NCBI GenBank assembly: GCA_033782935.1
Contig: JAWQEG010000412.1
Span: 310,001 to 374,000, forward strand
Reading direction: 5' to 3'
Origin: Petrolisthes cinctipes
Lineage: Eukaryota; Arthropoda; Malacostraca; Decapoda; Porcellanidae
DNA: 64,000 bases
The translations under genes and the position numbers were made by a program. Each line of letters opens with the position of its first letter. Position 1 is the first letter of the stretch. Of the stretch, positions 28,000 through 40,944 are shown piece after piece. The notes beneath the pieces are model-generated. The model did no database searches, had not been told where the DNA came from, and worked only from the letters and a program-made list of their open reading frames with translations.

Positions 28000-30900
28000 G
28001 GTGTGTGGGTGTCATTACAATGGTTGGATTGTAAATATCAACAGTCATCAATAGGGTGGTGGGTGTCATTAGAGTGCTTGAACTGGAAATATCAACAGTC
28101 ATTCATGGGTTGTGAGGGTGTCATTAGAGTGCTTGGACTGTAAATATCAACAGTCATTCATGGGGTGGTGGGTGTGTGGGTGTCATGACAGTGCTTGGAC
28201 TGTAAATATCAATAGTCATTTATGGGGTGGTGAGTGTGTTGGTGTCATTACAGTGCTTGGACTATAAATATCAACAGTCATTCATGGGGTGGTGGATGTG
28301 TGGGTGTCATTACAGTGCTTGGAGTATAAATATCAACAGTCATTCATGGGGTGGTGGGTGTGTGGGTGTCATTACAGTGCTTAGACTATAAATATCAATA
28401 GTCATTCATAGGGTGGTGGGTATCATTAGAGTGCTTGGACTGTAAATATCAACAGTCATTCATGGGGTGGTGTGTGTGTGAGTGTCATTACAGAGCATGG
28501 ACTGTAAATATCAACAGTCATTTATAGGGTGGTGTGCGTGTTGGTGTCATTACAGTGCTTGGACTGTAAATATCAACATTCATTCATGGGATGGTGGGTG
28601 TGTAGGTGTCATTACAGTGCTTAGACTGTAAATATCAAGTAATTCGTTGGGTGGTGGCTGTGTGAGTGTCATTAGAGTGCTTGGACTGTAAATATCAACA
28701 GTCATTCATGGGGTGGTGGGTGTATGGGTGTCATTACAGTGCTTGGACTGTAAATAACAACCATAATTTATGAGGTAGTGGGTGTGGGGGTGTCATTACA
28801 GTGCTTTAACTGTAAATATCGACAGTCATTCATGGGGTGGTGGATGTGTGGGTGTCATTACAGTAGTTAGACTATTAATATCAACAGTCATTCATAGGGT
28901 GGTGGGTGTCATTAGAGTGCTTGGACTGTAAATATCAACAGTCATTCATGGGGTGGTGTGTGTGTGAGTGTCATTCCAGAGCTTGGACTGTAAATATCAA
29001 CAGTCATTTATGGGGTGGTGTGTGTGTGGGTGTCATTACAGTGCTTGGACTGTAAATATAAACATTCATTCATGGAATGGTGGGTGTGTGGGTGTCATTA
29101 CAGTATTTTGATTGTAAATATCAACAGTCATTCCTAGGGTGGTAAGTGTCATTAGAGTGCTTGGACTGTAAATATCAACAGTCATTCATAAGGTGGTAGG
29201 TGTGTGGGTGTCATTACAGTGCTTGGACTATAAATATCAACCATAATTCATGGGGTGGTGGGTGTGGGGTGTCATTACAGTTCTTGGAGTGTAAATATCA
29301 ACCATCATTCATTGGGTGGTGGATGTGTGTGTGACATTACAGTGCTTGGACTATAAATATTAACAGTCATTCATGGGGATGGTGGGTGTTTGGATGTCAT
29401 TACAGTGCTTTGACTGTAAATATCAACAGTCATTCATGGGGTGGTGTGTGTGAGGGTGACATTACAGTGATTGGACTGTAAATATTAACAGTCATTCATG
29501 GGGTGGTGGGTGTGTGGGTGTCATGACAGTGCTTGGACTGTAAATATCAACAGTCATTTATGGGGTGGTGAGTGTGTTGGTGTCATTACAGTGCTTGGAC
29601 TATAAATATCAACAGTCATTCATGGGATGGTGGGTGTGTGGGTGTCATTACAGTGCTTGGATTGTAAATATCAACAGTCATTCATGGGGTGGTGGGTGTG
29701 TGGGTGTCATTACAGTGCTTAGACTATAAATATCAACAGTCATTCATAGGGTGGTGGGTGTCATTAGAGTGCTTGGACTGTAAATATCAACAGTCATTTA
29801 TGGGGTGGTGTGTGTGTGAGTGTCATTCCAGAGCTTGGACTGGAAATATCAACAGTCATTTATGGGGTGGTGTGTGTGTGGGTGTCATTACAGTGCTTGG
29901 ACTGTAAATATCAACATTCATTCATGGGATGGTGTATGTGTGGGTGTCATTACAGTATTTTGATTGTAAATATCAACAGTCATTCGTAGGGTGGTGGGTG
30001 TCATTAGAGTGCTTGGACTGTAAATATCAACCATCATTCATGGGATGGTGGGTTTGTGGGTGTCATTACAGTTCTTGGACTGTAAATATCAACCATAATT
30101 CATGTGGTAGTGGGTGTGGGGGTGTCATTAAAGTGCTTTGACTGTAAATATTAACAATCATTCATGGAGTGGTGGGTGTGTGGATGTTATTAAAGTGCTT
30201 AGACTGAAAATATCAACAGTCATTCATGGGGTGGTGGGTGTGTGGTTGTCATTACAGTGCTTAGACTATAAATATAAACAGTCTATTATGGGGTGGTGGG
30301 TGTGTGGGTGTCATACCAGTGCTTAGTCTGTAAATATCAACAGTCATTCATAGGGTGGTGGGTGTGTGGCTGTCATTACAGTGCTTGGACTGTAAATATT
30401 AACAGTCATTCATTTGGTGGTGTGTGTGTCAGTGTCATTACAGAGCTTGGACTGTAAATATTAACAGTCATTCATGGGGTGGTGTGTGTGTGGGTGTCAT
30501 TACAGTGCTTGGACTGTAAATATCAACATTCATTCATGGAATGGTGGGTGTGTGGGTGTCATTACAGTATTTTGATTGTAAATATCAATAGTCATTCCTA
30601 GGGTGGTAAGTGTCATTAGAGTGCTTGGACTGTAAATATCAACAGTCATTCATGGGGTGGTGGGTGTGTGGGTGTCATTACAGTGCTTGGACTGTAAATA
30701 TCAACCATAATTCATGGGGTAGTGGGTGTGAGGGTTTCATTACAGTGCTTTGACTGTAAATATCAACAGTCATTCATGGGGTGGTGGGTGTGAGTGTGAC
30801 ATTACAGTGCTTGGACTGTAAATATCAACAGTCATTCATTGGTTGGTGGGTTTGTGGGTGTCATTATAGTGCTTGGACTGTAAATATCAACAGTCATTCA

Positions 30901-33900
30901 TGGGGTGGTGGGTGTGTGGGTGTCATTACAGTGCTTGGACTGTAAAAATTATGTCATTTATGGGGTGGTGGGTTTGTGTGGGTCATTAGTGCTTGGACTG
31001 TAATTTTAACCAGTCATTCATGGGGTGGTGGGTGGCATTACAGTGCTTGGACTGTAACTATCAACAGTCATTCATGGGTTGCGTGGGTGTCATTACAGAG
31101 GTTGGACTGTAAATATCAACAGTAATTCATGAGGTGGTGGGTGTGTGGGTGTTATTACAGTGCTTCGACTGTAAATATCAACAGTCATTCATGGGGTGGT
31201 GGGTGTGTGGATGTCATTCCAGTGCTTGGACTGTAAATATCAACCATCATTCATGAGTTGGTTAGTGTGGGGCGTCATTACAGTGCTTTTACTGTAAATA
31301 TCAACAGTCATTCATGGGGTGGTGGGTGTGTGGGTGTCATTACAGTTCTTGGACTGTAAATATCAACAGTCATTCATAGGGTGGTGGGTGTGTGGGTTTC
31401 ATTAGTGATTTGGCTGTAAATATCAACAGTCATTCATGGGTTTATGGGTGTGTGGGTGTCATTACATTTCTTGGACTGTAAATATCAACAGTCATTCATA
31501 GGGTGGGGGGTGTGTGGCTGTCATTACAGTGCTTTGACTGTAAATATCGACAGTCATTCATGGGGTGGTGGGTTTGTGGGTGACATTACAGTGCTCAGAC
31601 TGTAAATATTGACAGTCATTTATGGGGTGGTGGGTGTGTAGGTGTCATTACAGTTCTTGGACTGAAAAAATTTACAGTCATTTATAGGGTGGTGGGTGTG
31701 TGAGTGTCATTACAGAGCTAGGACTGTAATTATCATCAGTCATTCATGGGGTTGTGTGTGAATAGGTGTCATTACAGTGCTTGGACTGTAAGTATCAACA
31801 GACATTTATGGGATAGTGGGTGTGTGGCTGTCATTATTGTGCTTGGACTGTAAATATCAACAGTCAATCATGGGGTGGTATTTATGTGGGTGACATTACA
31901 GTGCTTGGACTGTGAAATATCGACAGGCATTCAAGGGGTGATGGGTATGTGGGTGTCATTACAGCATTTTGATTGTAAATATCAACAGTCATTTATAAGG
32001 TGGCGGGTGTCATTAGAGTGCTTAGACTGTAAATAGTAACAGTCATTCATGGAGTGGTGGGTGTGTTGGTGTCATTACAGTGCTTGGACTGTAAATATCA
32101 ACAGTCATTTATAGGGTGGTGAGTGTGTTGGTGTCATTACAGTGCTTGGACTATAAATATCAACAGTCATTCATGGGGTGGTGGGTGTCATTACAGTGCT
32201 TGGACTATAAATATCAACAATCATTCATGGGGTGGTTGGTGTGTGGGTGTCATTACAGTGCTTAGACTATAAATATCAACAGTCATTCATAGGGTGGTGG
32301 GTGTCATTAGAGTGCTTGGACTGTAAATATCAACAGTCATTCATCGGGTGGTGTGTGTGTGAGTGTCATTACAGAGCTTGGACTATAAATATCAAAAGTC
32401 ATTTATGGGGTCGTGTGTGTGTGGGTGTCATTACAGTGCTTGGACTGTAAATATCAACATTCATTCATGGGATGGTGGGTGTCATTACAGTATTTTGATT
32501 GTAAATATCAACAGTCATTCATAGGGTGGTGGGTGTCATTAGAGTGCTTGGACTGTAAATATCAACAGTCATTCATGGGGTGGTGGGTTTGTGAGTGTCA
32601 TTACAGTTCTTGGAATGTAATTATCAACCATAATTCATGGGGTAGTGGGTGTGGGGGTGTCATTACAGTGCTTTGACTGTAAATATTAACAGTCATTCAT
32701 GGGGTGGTGGGTGTGTGGATGTCATTACAGTGCTTAGACTGAAAATATCAACAGTCATTTTTGGGGTGGTGGGTGTGTGGGTGTCATTACAGTTATTGGA
32801 CTATAAATATCAACAGTCATTCATGGGGTGGTGGGTGTGTGGTTGTCATTACAGTGCTTAGACTATAAATATCAACAGTCATTCATGGGGTGGTGGGTTC
32901 GTGGGTGTCATACCAGTGCTTAGTCTGTAAATATCAACAGTCATTCATAGGGTGGTGGGTGTGTGGCTGTCATTACAGTGCTTGGACTGTAAATATCAAC
33001 AGTCATTCATTTGGTGGTGTGTGTGTGAGTGTCATTACAGAGCTTGGACTGTAAATATTAACAGTCATTCATGGGGTGGTGTGTGTGTGGGTGTCATTAC
33101 AGTGCTTAGACTTTAAATATCAACAGTCATTCATAGGGTGGTGGGTGTCATTAGAGTGCTTGGACTGTAAATATCAACAGTCATTCATGGGGTGGTGGGT
33201 TTGTGGGTGTCATTACAGTTCTTGGACTGTAATTATCAACCATAATTCATGGGGTAGTGGGTGTGGGGGTGTCATTACAGTGCTTTGACTGTAAATATTA
33301 ACAGTCATTCATGGGGTGGTGGGTGTGTGGATGTCATTACAGTGCTTAGACTGAAAATATCAACAGTCATTTATGGGGTGGTGGGTGTGTGGGTGTCATT
33401 ACAGTGCTTGGACTATAAATATCAACAGTCATTAATAGGGTGGTGGGTGTGTGGCTGTCATTACAGTGCTTGGACTGTAAATATCAACAGTCATTCATTT
33501 GGTGGTGTGTGTGTGAGTTTCATTACAGAGCTTGGACTGTAAATATTAACAGTCATTCATGGGGTGGTGTGTGTGTGGGTGTCATTACAGTGCTTGGACT
33601 GTAAATATCAACATTCATTGATGGGATGGTGGGTGTGTGGGTGTCATTACAGTATTTTGATTGTAAATATTAACAGTCATTCATAGGGTGGTAAGTGTCA
33701 TTAGAGTGTTTGGACTGTAAATATCAACAGTCATTCATGGGGTGGTGGGTGTGTGGGTGTCATTACAGTGCTTGGACTGTAAATATCAACCATAATTCAT
33801 GGGGTAGTGGGTGTGAGGGTGTCATTACAGTGCTTTGACTGTAAATATCAACAGTCATTCATGGGGTGGTGGGTGTGAGGGTGACATTACAGTGCTTTGA

Positions 33901-35560
33901 CTGTAAATATCAACAGTCATTCATGGGTTGGTGGGTGTGTGGGTGTCATTATAGTGCTTGGACTGTAAATATCAACAGTCATTCATGGGGTGGTGTGTGT
34001 GTGGGTGTCATTACAGTGCTTGGACTGTAAAAATTATGTCATTAATGGGGTGGTGGGATTGTGTGGGTCATTAGTGCTTGGACTGTAAATATAAACAGTC
34101 ATTCATGGGGTGGTGGGTGGCATTACAGTGCTTGGACTGTAACTATCAACAGTCATTCATGGGTTGTGTGGGTTTCATTACAGAGGTTGGACTGTAAATA
34201 TCAACAGTAATTCATGAGATGGTGGGTGTGTGGGTGTTATTACAGTGCTTCGACTGTAAATATCAACAGTCATTCATGGGGTGGTGGGTGTGTGGATGTC
34301 ATTACAGTGCTTGGACTGTAAATATCAACCACCATTCATGAGGTGGTTAGTGTGGGGCATCATTACAGTGCTTTTACTGTAAATATCAACAGTCATTCAT
34401 GGGGTGGTGGGTGTGTGGGTGTCATTACAGTTCTTGGACTGTAAATATCAACATCATTCATAGGATGGTGGGTGTGTGGGTTTCATTAGTGATTGGGCTG
34501 TAAATATCAACAGTCATTCATGGGTTTATGGGTGTGTAAGTGTCATTACAGTTCTTGGACTGAAAAAATCAACAGTCATTTATAGGGTGGTGGGTGTGTG
34601 AGTGTCATTACAGAGCTTGGACTGTAATTATCATCAGTCATTCATGGGGTTGTGTGTGTATAGGTGTCATTACAGTGCTTGGACTGTAAGTATCAACATA
34701 CATTTATGGGATAGTGGGTGTGTGGCTGTCATTATTGTGCTTGGACTGTAAATATCAACAGTCAATCATGGGGTGGTATTTATGTGGGTGACATTACAGT
34801 GCTCAGACTGTAAATATCAACAGTCATTTATAGGGTGGTGAGTGTGTTGGTGTCATTACAGTGTTTGGACTATAAATATCAACAGTCATTCATGGGGTGG
34901 TGGGTGTGTGGGTGTCATTACAGTGCTTGGACTATAAATATCAACAGTCATTCATGGGGTGGTTGGTGTGTGGGTGTCATTACAGTGCTTAGACTATAAA
35001 TATCAACAGTCATTCATAGGGTGGTGGGTGTCATTAGAGTGCTTGGACTGTAAATATCAACAGTCATTCATTTGGTGGTGTGTGTGTGAGTGTCATTACA
35101 GATCTTGGACTGTAAATATCAAAAGTCATTTATGGGGTGGTGTGTGTGTGGGTGTCATTACAGTGCTTGGACTGTAAATATCAACATTCATTCATGGGAT
35201 GGTGGGTGTGTGGGTGTCATTACTGTATTTTGATTGTAAATATTAACAGTCATTCATAGGGTGGTAAGTGTCATTAGAGGGTTTGGACTGTAAATATCAA
35301 CAGTCATTCATGGGGTGGTGGGTGTGTGGGTGTCATTCCAATGCTTGGACTGTAAATATCAACCATCATTCTTGAGGTGGTTAGTGTGGGGCCTCATTAC
35401 AGTGATTGGGCTGTAAATATCAACAGTCATTCATTGGATTATGGGTGTGTGGGTGTCATTACAGTGCTTGGACTGTAAATATCAACAGTCATTCATGAAG
35501 TGGTGGGTGTGTGGGTGTCATTACAGTGCTTGAACTGTAATTATCAACAGTCATTAATGG
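28000..35560 (+). repeat. Second type of higher-order block, offset about 2.5-3.1 kb
   Basis: This part of array A has its own ordered variants. A landmark at 29689 recurs at 32232 and 34959. The unusual monomer with AAAAATTATGTCATT at 30951 recurs at 34029. Another run at 32649 recurs at 33261 (612 bp). Spacings are unequal, so the blocks have gained and lost monomers. Divergence between copies is visibly greater than in the first 22 kb. Confidence 0.65.
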
Positions 35561-35567
35561 GGTGGTG

Positions 35568-37023
35568 CAAATAAGTCCATCTAAACATTTTGGTTTTAGT
35601 AAAATATTTTCAAAATTAATTGAAGACTTGAAGGAACTTGAGAACAACGGCATTCAAATTAATAATGATATTTTGAAGGGGACACTATATTGCATTACTT
35701 GGGATAACTTGGGGTTTCATGGCATTGGTGCTTTTACAGAAAATATTTGTAGATATTGTAACATAACCCTAAAAGAATTTCCTACTGACCCTGTGCATGT
35801 TGGTGTAATGAGAACAGTGGAAGACTATACATTAGCAATACAACAACTTTAAAACGAGAACACTGTCAAAATTTTAAATAATGTCATAGGTATTAAATTT
35901 AATTATCCATTCAATGCACTGAAATATTATCATGTCTGCAAAGCAGGTTTTCCACCATGCCTGGGTCATGACATTTTTTAGGGTGTTGGTGATTATAATG
36001 TTGCTCTGATATTGAAGAATTTAGTAAATGAAAAGAGATGGCTAACTTATGCAGAAGTTAATCAGTGTATAATTATGTTTCTTTATCGTGGTACAGATGC
36101 TGCCTCAATGCCATGTCAAGTAAATACTTCAGGTACTAAATTAGGTGGTCAGGCTACACAAAACTGGTGTTTAATCAGGCTGTTGCCTGTTATATTATAT
36201 GGCAAAATAGTTGATGTTAATGATCCTGTTTGGCAGTTGTTCCTGTTATTACGTAACATTACTGAAATTATCTGTGCCCCAAAGTTTGACGACTCTGACC
36301 TTGCATATCTAGCAATACTTATTAATGAATATTTAGAAGACAGACAAAGAATTTTTCAAATGACAAACTGAGGCCAAAGCATCATTTTCTAAAACATTAT
36401 CCAAACCTAATTTTGCTGTTTGGCCCATTAATTCGTTTGTGGACATTACGCTTTGAAAGCAAGCACTGCTACTTCAAAGGATGCATTAAAAGTGCCCATT
36501 CCTTCAAGAATGTGTGTCAGACCATGAGTGAAAAACATCAGTTATTACAAGCATACAAACAGGCCAGTTCATATTTTCCCACTGATATAGAGGTTGTAAA
36601 AAACATTTTGTTAATCTCAGATACATAAAGTTCAGATATTAAAAAAGCCTTAATGATGTGTCAGATTACTGAAGGTGCAGAAGTTAGCTTGGAAGTGACA
36701 ATAATGGGGACTCCATACAAGAAGGGACACTATGTGGTGTTAAGTAAATGTGAACAGGGTCTAATGTTAGGTGAGATTCAGTTCATAATATTGAACTCCT
36801 GTACAAAAGCATAATTTTTAGTAAAAAAAATTCACAGAACAAATTTCCAAGGAGTTGCAATTATCTACAGTATTGAACACCTTCCCATGCTCTTCCTTTA
36901 AATGTACAGAATTTTCTAAACTCCTAGATTATTACCCACTGGTTGACTACAAAAGAGGAAAATAATTGTTGATCCCACTCAAACACAATATATCTGCATA
37001 AGACTTCCAAGAAAATTGAAAAG
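35568..37023 (+). pseudogene. Decayed transposase-like coding unit, 5'-truncated core
   Basis: Conceptual translation has long conserved-looking stretches: TWDNLGFHGIGAFTENICRY with a C-x2-C, then PPCLGHDIF-stop-GV, then KLRPKHHFLKHYPNL, GPLIRLWTLRFESKHCYFK, and further on GTPYKKGHYVVLSKC. From memory this is the organisation of a multicopy family of uncharacterised, apparently transposon-derived proteins in arthropods and fish (HD-x2-EGV-like motif, then a PKHHF / RFE-KH motif). I cannot name the superfamily safely. In-frame stops lie near 35850, 35980, 36626 and 36811. A frameshift near 36360 moves the reading from frame 35562 to frame 36413. More breaks follow after 36900. The left end is cut by satellite in mid-frame, and a plausible splice donor (AAAAG then GTAATT) ends it at 37023. 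Confidence 0.7.
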
Positions 37024-37147
37024 GTAATTTAAAGATTATAATTCTATATTCATGTAGACCATTAGATTTCCTGTACAGTACTGTTTACCAGTACTACAGT
37101 ACATTATATTCATCTCCTTTCCCTGGTGCATGATTTCAAGAAAATGA

Positions 37148-37316
37148 CAAAAGGTTGAACTGAAATGGAAGCTAATTGTTAAAGTTCCATACAAAAGATT
37201 AAAACATTCTGAACTGGAATTGGTTGTAGCTAAGGACCATGATGGTTATGAAGCAGATGACAGTGATAGTGATACTTGTAGTACAAGTAGTAGAGAGACA
37301 GTGATTTACATGACAG
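37148..37316 (+). pseudogene. Probable acidic exon of the same decayed unit
   Basis: Open from 37148 through an acidic, serine-rich segment (DHDGYEADDSDSDTCSTSS) to a GT donor (ACAG then GTAAAG) at about 37316. It lies just downstream of the transposase-like core on the same strand and upstream of the SAM-like exon, so it is probably an internal exon. The acceptor is not clear, and a stop at 37145 precedes the readable part. The first 37 residues are basic and lysine-rich. No known domain is recognised. Confidence 0.4.
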
Positions 37317-37642
37317 GTAAAGTACAGTACTGTACCATATGCACTGTAATTATGAAAACTGCTTATATGAGTAATGTACAGCATACTAAAGTAACTCCAC
37401 TTCTCTACCTTTAATTGTGTTCTACATTGAATTTTTTACACAAAAATCATAAGTAAAATGAAAATGGTTAAATGACTTCTGTAAACTGGGGTTCGGCTTC
37501 CCTGAGCTCAGCTAGCTAAGTTAAACTGTTCTAATGAGATATGGTAGGCCTATGTGCAGTTATGTTAACTTACTTCCTTGGTTTGGATCATTATGGGTTT
37601 AATCTAGCAGTAGCTGTTTCATTTTCTAATTATTTTCTAATT

Positions 37643-37655
37643 ATCAGAGACTGGA
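37643..37655 (+). repeat. LINE target-site duplication, left copy
   Basis: ATCAGAGACTGGA is identical to 43762-43774. It abuts the LINE tail, which on the minus strand ends in an AATAAATAAATCAATCAA-like repeat. A perfect 13-bp match at exactly the two ends of a non-LTR element is good evidence for one retrotransposition event. Confidence 0.9.
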
Positions 37656-37948
37656 TTGATTGATTTATTTATTGATGCTATTAGGCATCTGGCGGCGCAA
37701 CAGCAATGGTCATATACCGCCCAACATAAAATGGTCATCTACATCATTAATAAAATATGTAAAAAGATTAAATAATTTTCACTACCTCGAAAGGGAGAAG
37801 CAGCATGAATAAAACCCACATCTTCCAAAAAATCATTTATTAATGAAATAACCTACTTAAGTTAGATATATAAAAGAATTGAAATATTAACGAAAGAAAC
37901 ATTAAACTTTAACTACCTAAAAATTAATAGCCATAAATACAATAAAAT

Positions 37949-38926
37949 TCACAATTTGTGGAGAAGGCCAGCCTCCTCCACATACGAGAGGGTGTTCTCT
38001 CCCACACCACAAGCCTCCTCCCCGAGGACCTGAGAGAGACTGTAAGAACCGTCACCCTCCTGGTACTCAGAGAGGTGCCTTCGACGAAGGTCACCAAGGC
38101 TGGGACACTCAACAATAAGATGCTGCACTGTCAAAGGGACCAGACAATCATCACAGTAGGGAGGGTGAGCCCTCTCCATTAAAAAGCCATGAGTCAATAA
38201 TGTGTGGCCAATGTGCAGACGGACAAGAGCCGTCTCCCACCAGCGGGACAGGCCACTGTAGCTCCACAAACCAAGGTGCTGGCGGATGTCGCGGAGCTTG
38301 TTAGCCCCGACGGCATCCCATCTGTCCTGCCAGCAGGAACAAACAGTAGCATCCATGTAGGGTCGAAGGTCCACTGCAGGAACAGGATGATGCCTGGCAG
38401 GAGGCCGGGAATTGGAGACCGCAGCCTTAGCCAGGGCGTCAGCCCGCTCATTCCCATCAACACCCACATGGGCCGGGACCCAACAACAAGTGATTTTGCG
38501 GCCACGACGACCCAGGAGGACAAGCCACTCAAGAATGGCCAACACCAGAGGATGGGAAGAGTTAAAATTACACAAGGCCTGCCAGGCACTACAGGAATCG
38601 CTAAAAATAGTAAACGGAGGCTGAGGGAGAGTAAAAATTACTTGGAGGGCATATAAAATGGCCGAGAGCTCAGCAGTAAAAATTGACATGACAGAAGGGA
38701 GCCTGCCGCCACGGCAAAAGTCAGGAAAGACAACTCCAAAGCCAACTCCAGCATCAGACTTTGACCCATCAGTGTACACAGAAAGGGACTCCCTGTGAGT
38801 GAAGGCATGTTCTAAAAAGAGGGAACGAGCCACTGGAGGAGAAAGAGATTCCTTCTTGTCTGTAAAGCAGGTGTAGGGAAAAACTTCTGGAAAAAGCCAT
38901 GGAGCCACCCTGGGGACCCTCACAGG
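37949..38926 (-). pseudogene. LINE ORF2, RNase H domain and C-terminus
   Basis: A 324-codon open stretch. The RNase H signature is complete in outline: YTDGSKSDAGVG, then AELSAI, then SDSCSAW, then WVPAHVGVDGNERAD, giving the D-E-D-D set and the PAHxGxxGNExAD box. This domain would remove RNA from the RNA-DNA hybrid during target-primed reverse transcription. A Cys/His cluster follows at the C-terminal end (CDDC, then H and C in QHLIVECPSL), as is common at the end of LINE ORF2. It is in the same frame as the upstream reverse-transcriptase segment but separated from it by a TGA at 38927-38929, so it is not an independent gene. Confidence 0.88.
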
Positions 38927-39898
38927 TCAAATCTGTAAGTCATCACTGCCCATCTCCTCCATAGCCTTCCTGACCTGGAAGCCAAAGGGCCATGGTGTAC
39001 GAGAATGTAAAAGGTAGTACTGAGACATGATATCAGATGACACTGCCAAGCAGGGAAGGGAGTCAGAAAGTCGATGTAATCGATGCCAACAACGAACCAT
39101 CAAGGACTGGCGACGGAGATCATGAGGTGGCTCATTAGCGTCCACCAGGAGACTGGGGATTGGGGACGACCTCAAGGCTCCGGTCGCCAGACGTACTCCA
39201 GCATGATGAACAGGGTCTAAAACTCTGAGACGGGCATCGGTGGCAGAAGAGTACACCTCACACCCATAGTCGTGTTTTGACCTAATAAGAACATGGTATA
39301 GGCGGAGGAGGGTGGCCCGATCAGCCTCCCAGGATGTATGGCCCAGGGCCCTCAACAGGTTAAGAGCCTTGAGGCAAGAGACCTTAAGTGTACGTAAGTG
39401 TGGCACCCAAGTCAAAACCTTGTCAAAAAGGAGACCCAAAAAGCGAGTCTCCTCGACACAGCGTATCCGATGACCATACATGAATAAGTCCGGATCGGGG
39501 TGGATGCCTCGGATGCCGCAGAAGTGCATAGCAACTGTCTTGGAAGGAGAAAATCGAAACCCATGAGAACCAGTCCAACGTGACACCCTGTCAAGGGCAA
39601 GCTGCATGCGCCGCTCTGCCACTGACATACGGGAAGCAGCAAACCAGACTGCTAGGTCGTCAACGTACATCAAGTTAGCTATACCGTCTGGAAGGGATGA
39701 GGCAATGGCAATAATTTCTACTGCAAACAATGTGACACTGAGGACGCTTTCCTGGGGGATGCCCTCCTCCTGTGCAACAGATGCTGAGTGGGTGGTACCA
39801 ACCCTCACAGAAAAAACTGCGACCACTGAGAAACTCCTTAAGAAATGCGACCCCGCAGGCCATATAAATGGAGCTGCTGCAGGATGCCATATTGCCAT
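38927..39898 (-). pseudogene. LINE ORF2, reverse transcriptase palm/thumb
   Basis: Carries the catalytic box as YVDDLAV (about 39655-39667) after an IPQESVLSVTLF motif. The usual glycine of PQGS is glutamate here, which probably damages the enzyme on its own. After the catalytic box come the LGLLFDK and thumb regions typical of LINE ORF2. It is joined to the fingers part (39838-40803) by a frameshift near 39850, in the GCGGGGTCGC stretch, and ends in an in-frame TGA before RNase H. Confidence 0.9.
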
Positions 39899-40940
39899 GT
39901 AGTGTCATAGGCTTTCTCTAAATCAAAGAATACACAGACAAGGTGTTGATGTCGTGCAAAGGCCTCGCATGCAGCAGCTTCCAACCTGACCAGAGCATCT
40001 GTAGTGGAACGGTGTTTACGAAAGCCAGACTGGGACGGAGACAGAAAATCACCCCGTTCTAAGAAGTATACCAGTCTGACATTCACCATCTTTCCAAATA
40101 GTTTACAGAGACAGGAGGTCAAGGCAATTGGTCGATAACTGAGGGCAACACCAGAGTCCTTGCCCAGCTTGAGGAAAGGAAGGATGGTAGCAACCCTGCA
40201 CCCAGAAGGGAAGACACCCTCCAGCCAGATTCTGTTATATAAAGCTAAAAGAAGTGAGATCGCCTCCTCACCCAAGTGTCGTAACATTGCATATGGGATG
40301 TTGTCTGGCCCAGGAGAAGTGTCGCCGCAGAGAGAGAGAGCAAAATGCAGGTCTTTCAGGGTGAATATATGGTTATAACTTTCATTCTCGTTCCCTGAGA
40401 AATCCAGGACAGTACGCTCCTTGGCTCTTAACTCATGCCTGACAGCCAGAGGTCGAGAGTCACGGCTGGAGGCTTTTGCAAAAGCCTCCGCCATGGTATT
40501 GGCCACTGTCAAACCATCCATGATCTTAATTCCATTGACCTTAAGTACAGGTGGAGAACTAGGAGAAAACTTCCTCGCCATCATACGGACTCTCCTGAAC
40601 ACTTGGGTGAGTGGAGTTTTAGTATTAATTGAAGACACATAGGCCTTCCAAGATGCACGTCGTGCCTCTTTTAAAACTCGTCTAGCCCGAGCCCTTGCCC
40701 GTCGGAAGCCTCTTAAAGAGTTGGGTCCCCACGATTGCGACGAAGGCGAGAGAAAGCAGCGCGCTTCTCCCGCACAGCGTTGGTGCAGACTGATGACCAC
40801 CAAGGGACAGGACGTTTGGGAAAGTAACCAGAAGTTCTAGTGATAGAGTTGAGAGCAGCAGAGTGGAGCATATCAGTGAAATATGTTACAGCCTCGTCAG
40901 AGCTACCAAAATCAACTACAGAAGAGACCGAAGAAGTTAG
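39838..40940 (-). pseudogene. LINE ORF2, endonuclease-RT linker and RT fingers
   Basis: Contains the RT motif series SPGPDNIPYAMLRHL, LEGVFPSGCRVATILPFLK, YRPIALTSCLCKLFGKMV and the catalytic-aspartate box FFDLEKAYDTTW. The stretch 40803-40940 reads in another frame as the usual linker (RTSGYFPKRPVPWW), so a further frameshift or small loss lies near 40725-40800. The frame breaks again near 39850, where the downstream RT continues. Confidence 0.88.
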
Positions 40941-40944
40941 CTCT

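Larger units (their letters stand above)
1..35567 (+). repeat. Satellite array A, 62-bp monomer with higher-order structure
   Basis: The whole interval is tandem copies of a unit whose commonest length is 62 bp, roughly 580 copies by division. Each unit reads: CATTACAGTGCTTG, the palindrome GACTGTAAATATCAACAGTC, TCATTCATGGGG, then a G/T-rich tail of TGGTGGGTGTGTGGGTGT type. All copies point the same way. A recurrent 54-bp variant lacks 8 bp of the tail. Monomers differ by point changes, but the same ordered series of variants recurs every 3.5-5.3 kb, which is higher-order repeat structure. The many short plus-strand reading frames of 60-106 aa are by-products: 62 is not a multiple of 3 and the plus strand is poor in stop codons. 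I do not recognise the satellite from any named family. Confidence 0.97.

Noticed and set aside
1..35567. Dozens of plus-strand open frames of 60-106 codons rich in Cys, Trp, Tyr and Ser across the satellite
   Set aside because: They repeat with the monomer, pass through all three frames because 62 is not a multiple of 3, and have no stable start, end or codon bias. They are repeat products.
1..35567. CRISPR-like regular spacing of a conserved core
   Set aside because: The units are directly adjacent, the 'spacers' are themselves conserved repeat sequence, and the context is eukaryotic.
1..35567. Centromere assignment or a CENP-B-box-like motif
   Set aside because: No CENP-B-type box (TTCG plus CGGG) occurs in the monomer. 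Higher-order structure alone does not prove a centromere.
38204..38656. A 150-codon plus-strand frame opposite the LINE RNase H region
   Set aside because: It is antisense to a clear RNase H domain and has no family signature.
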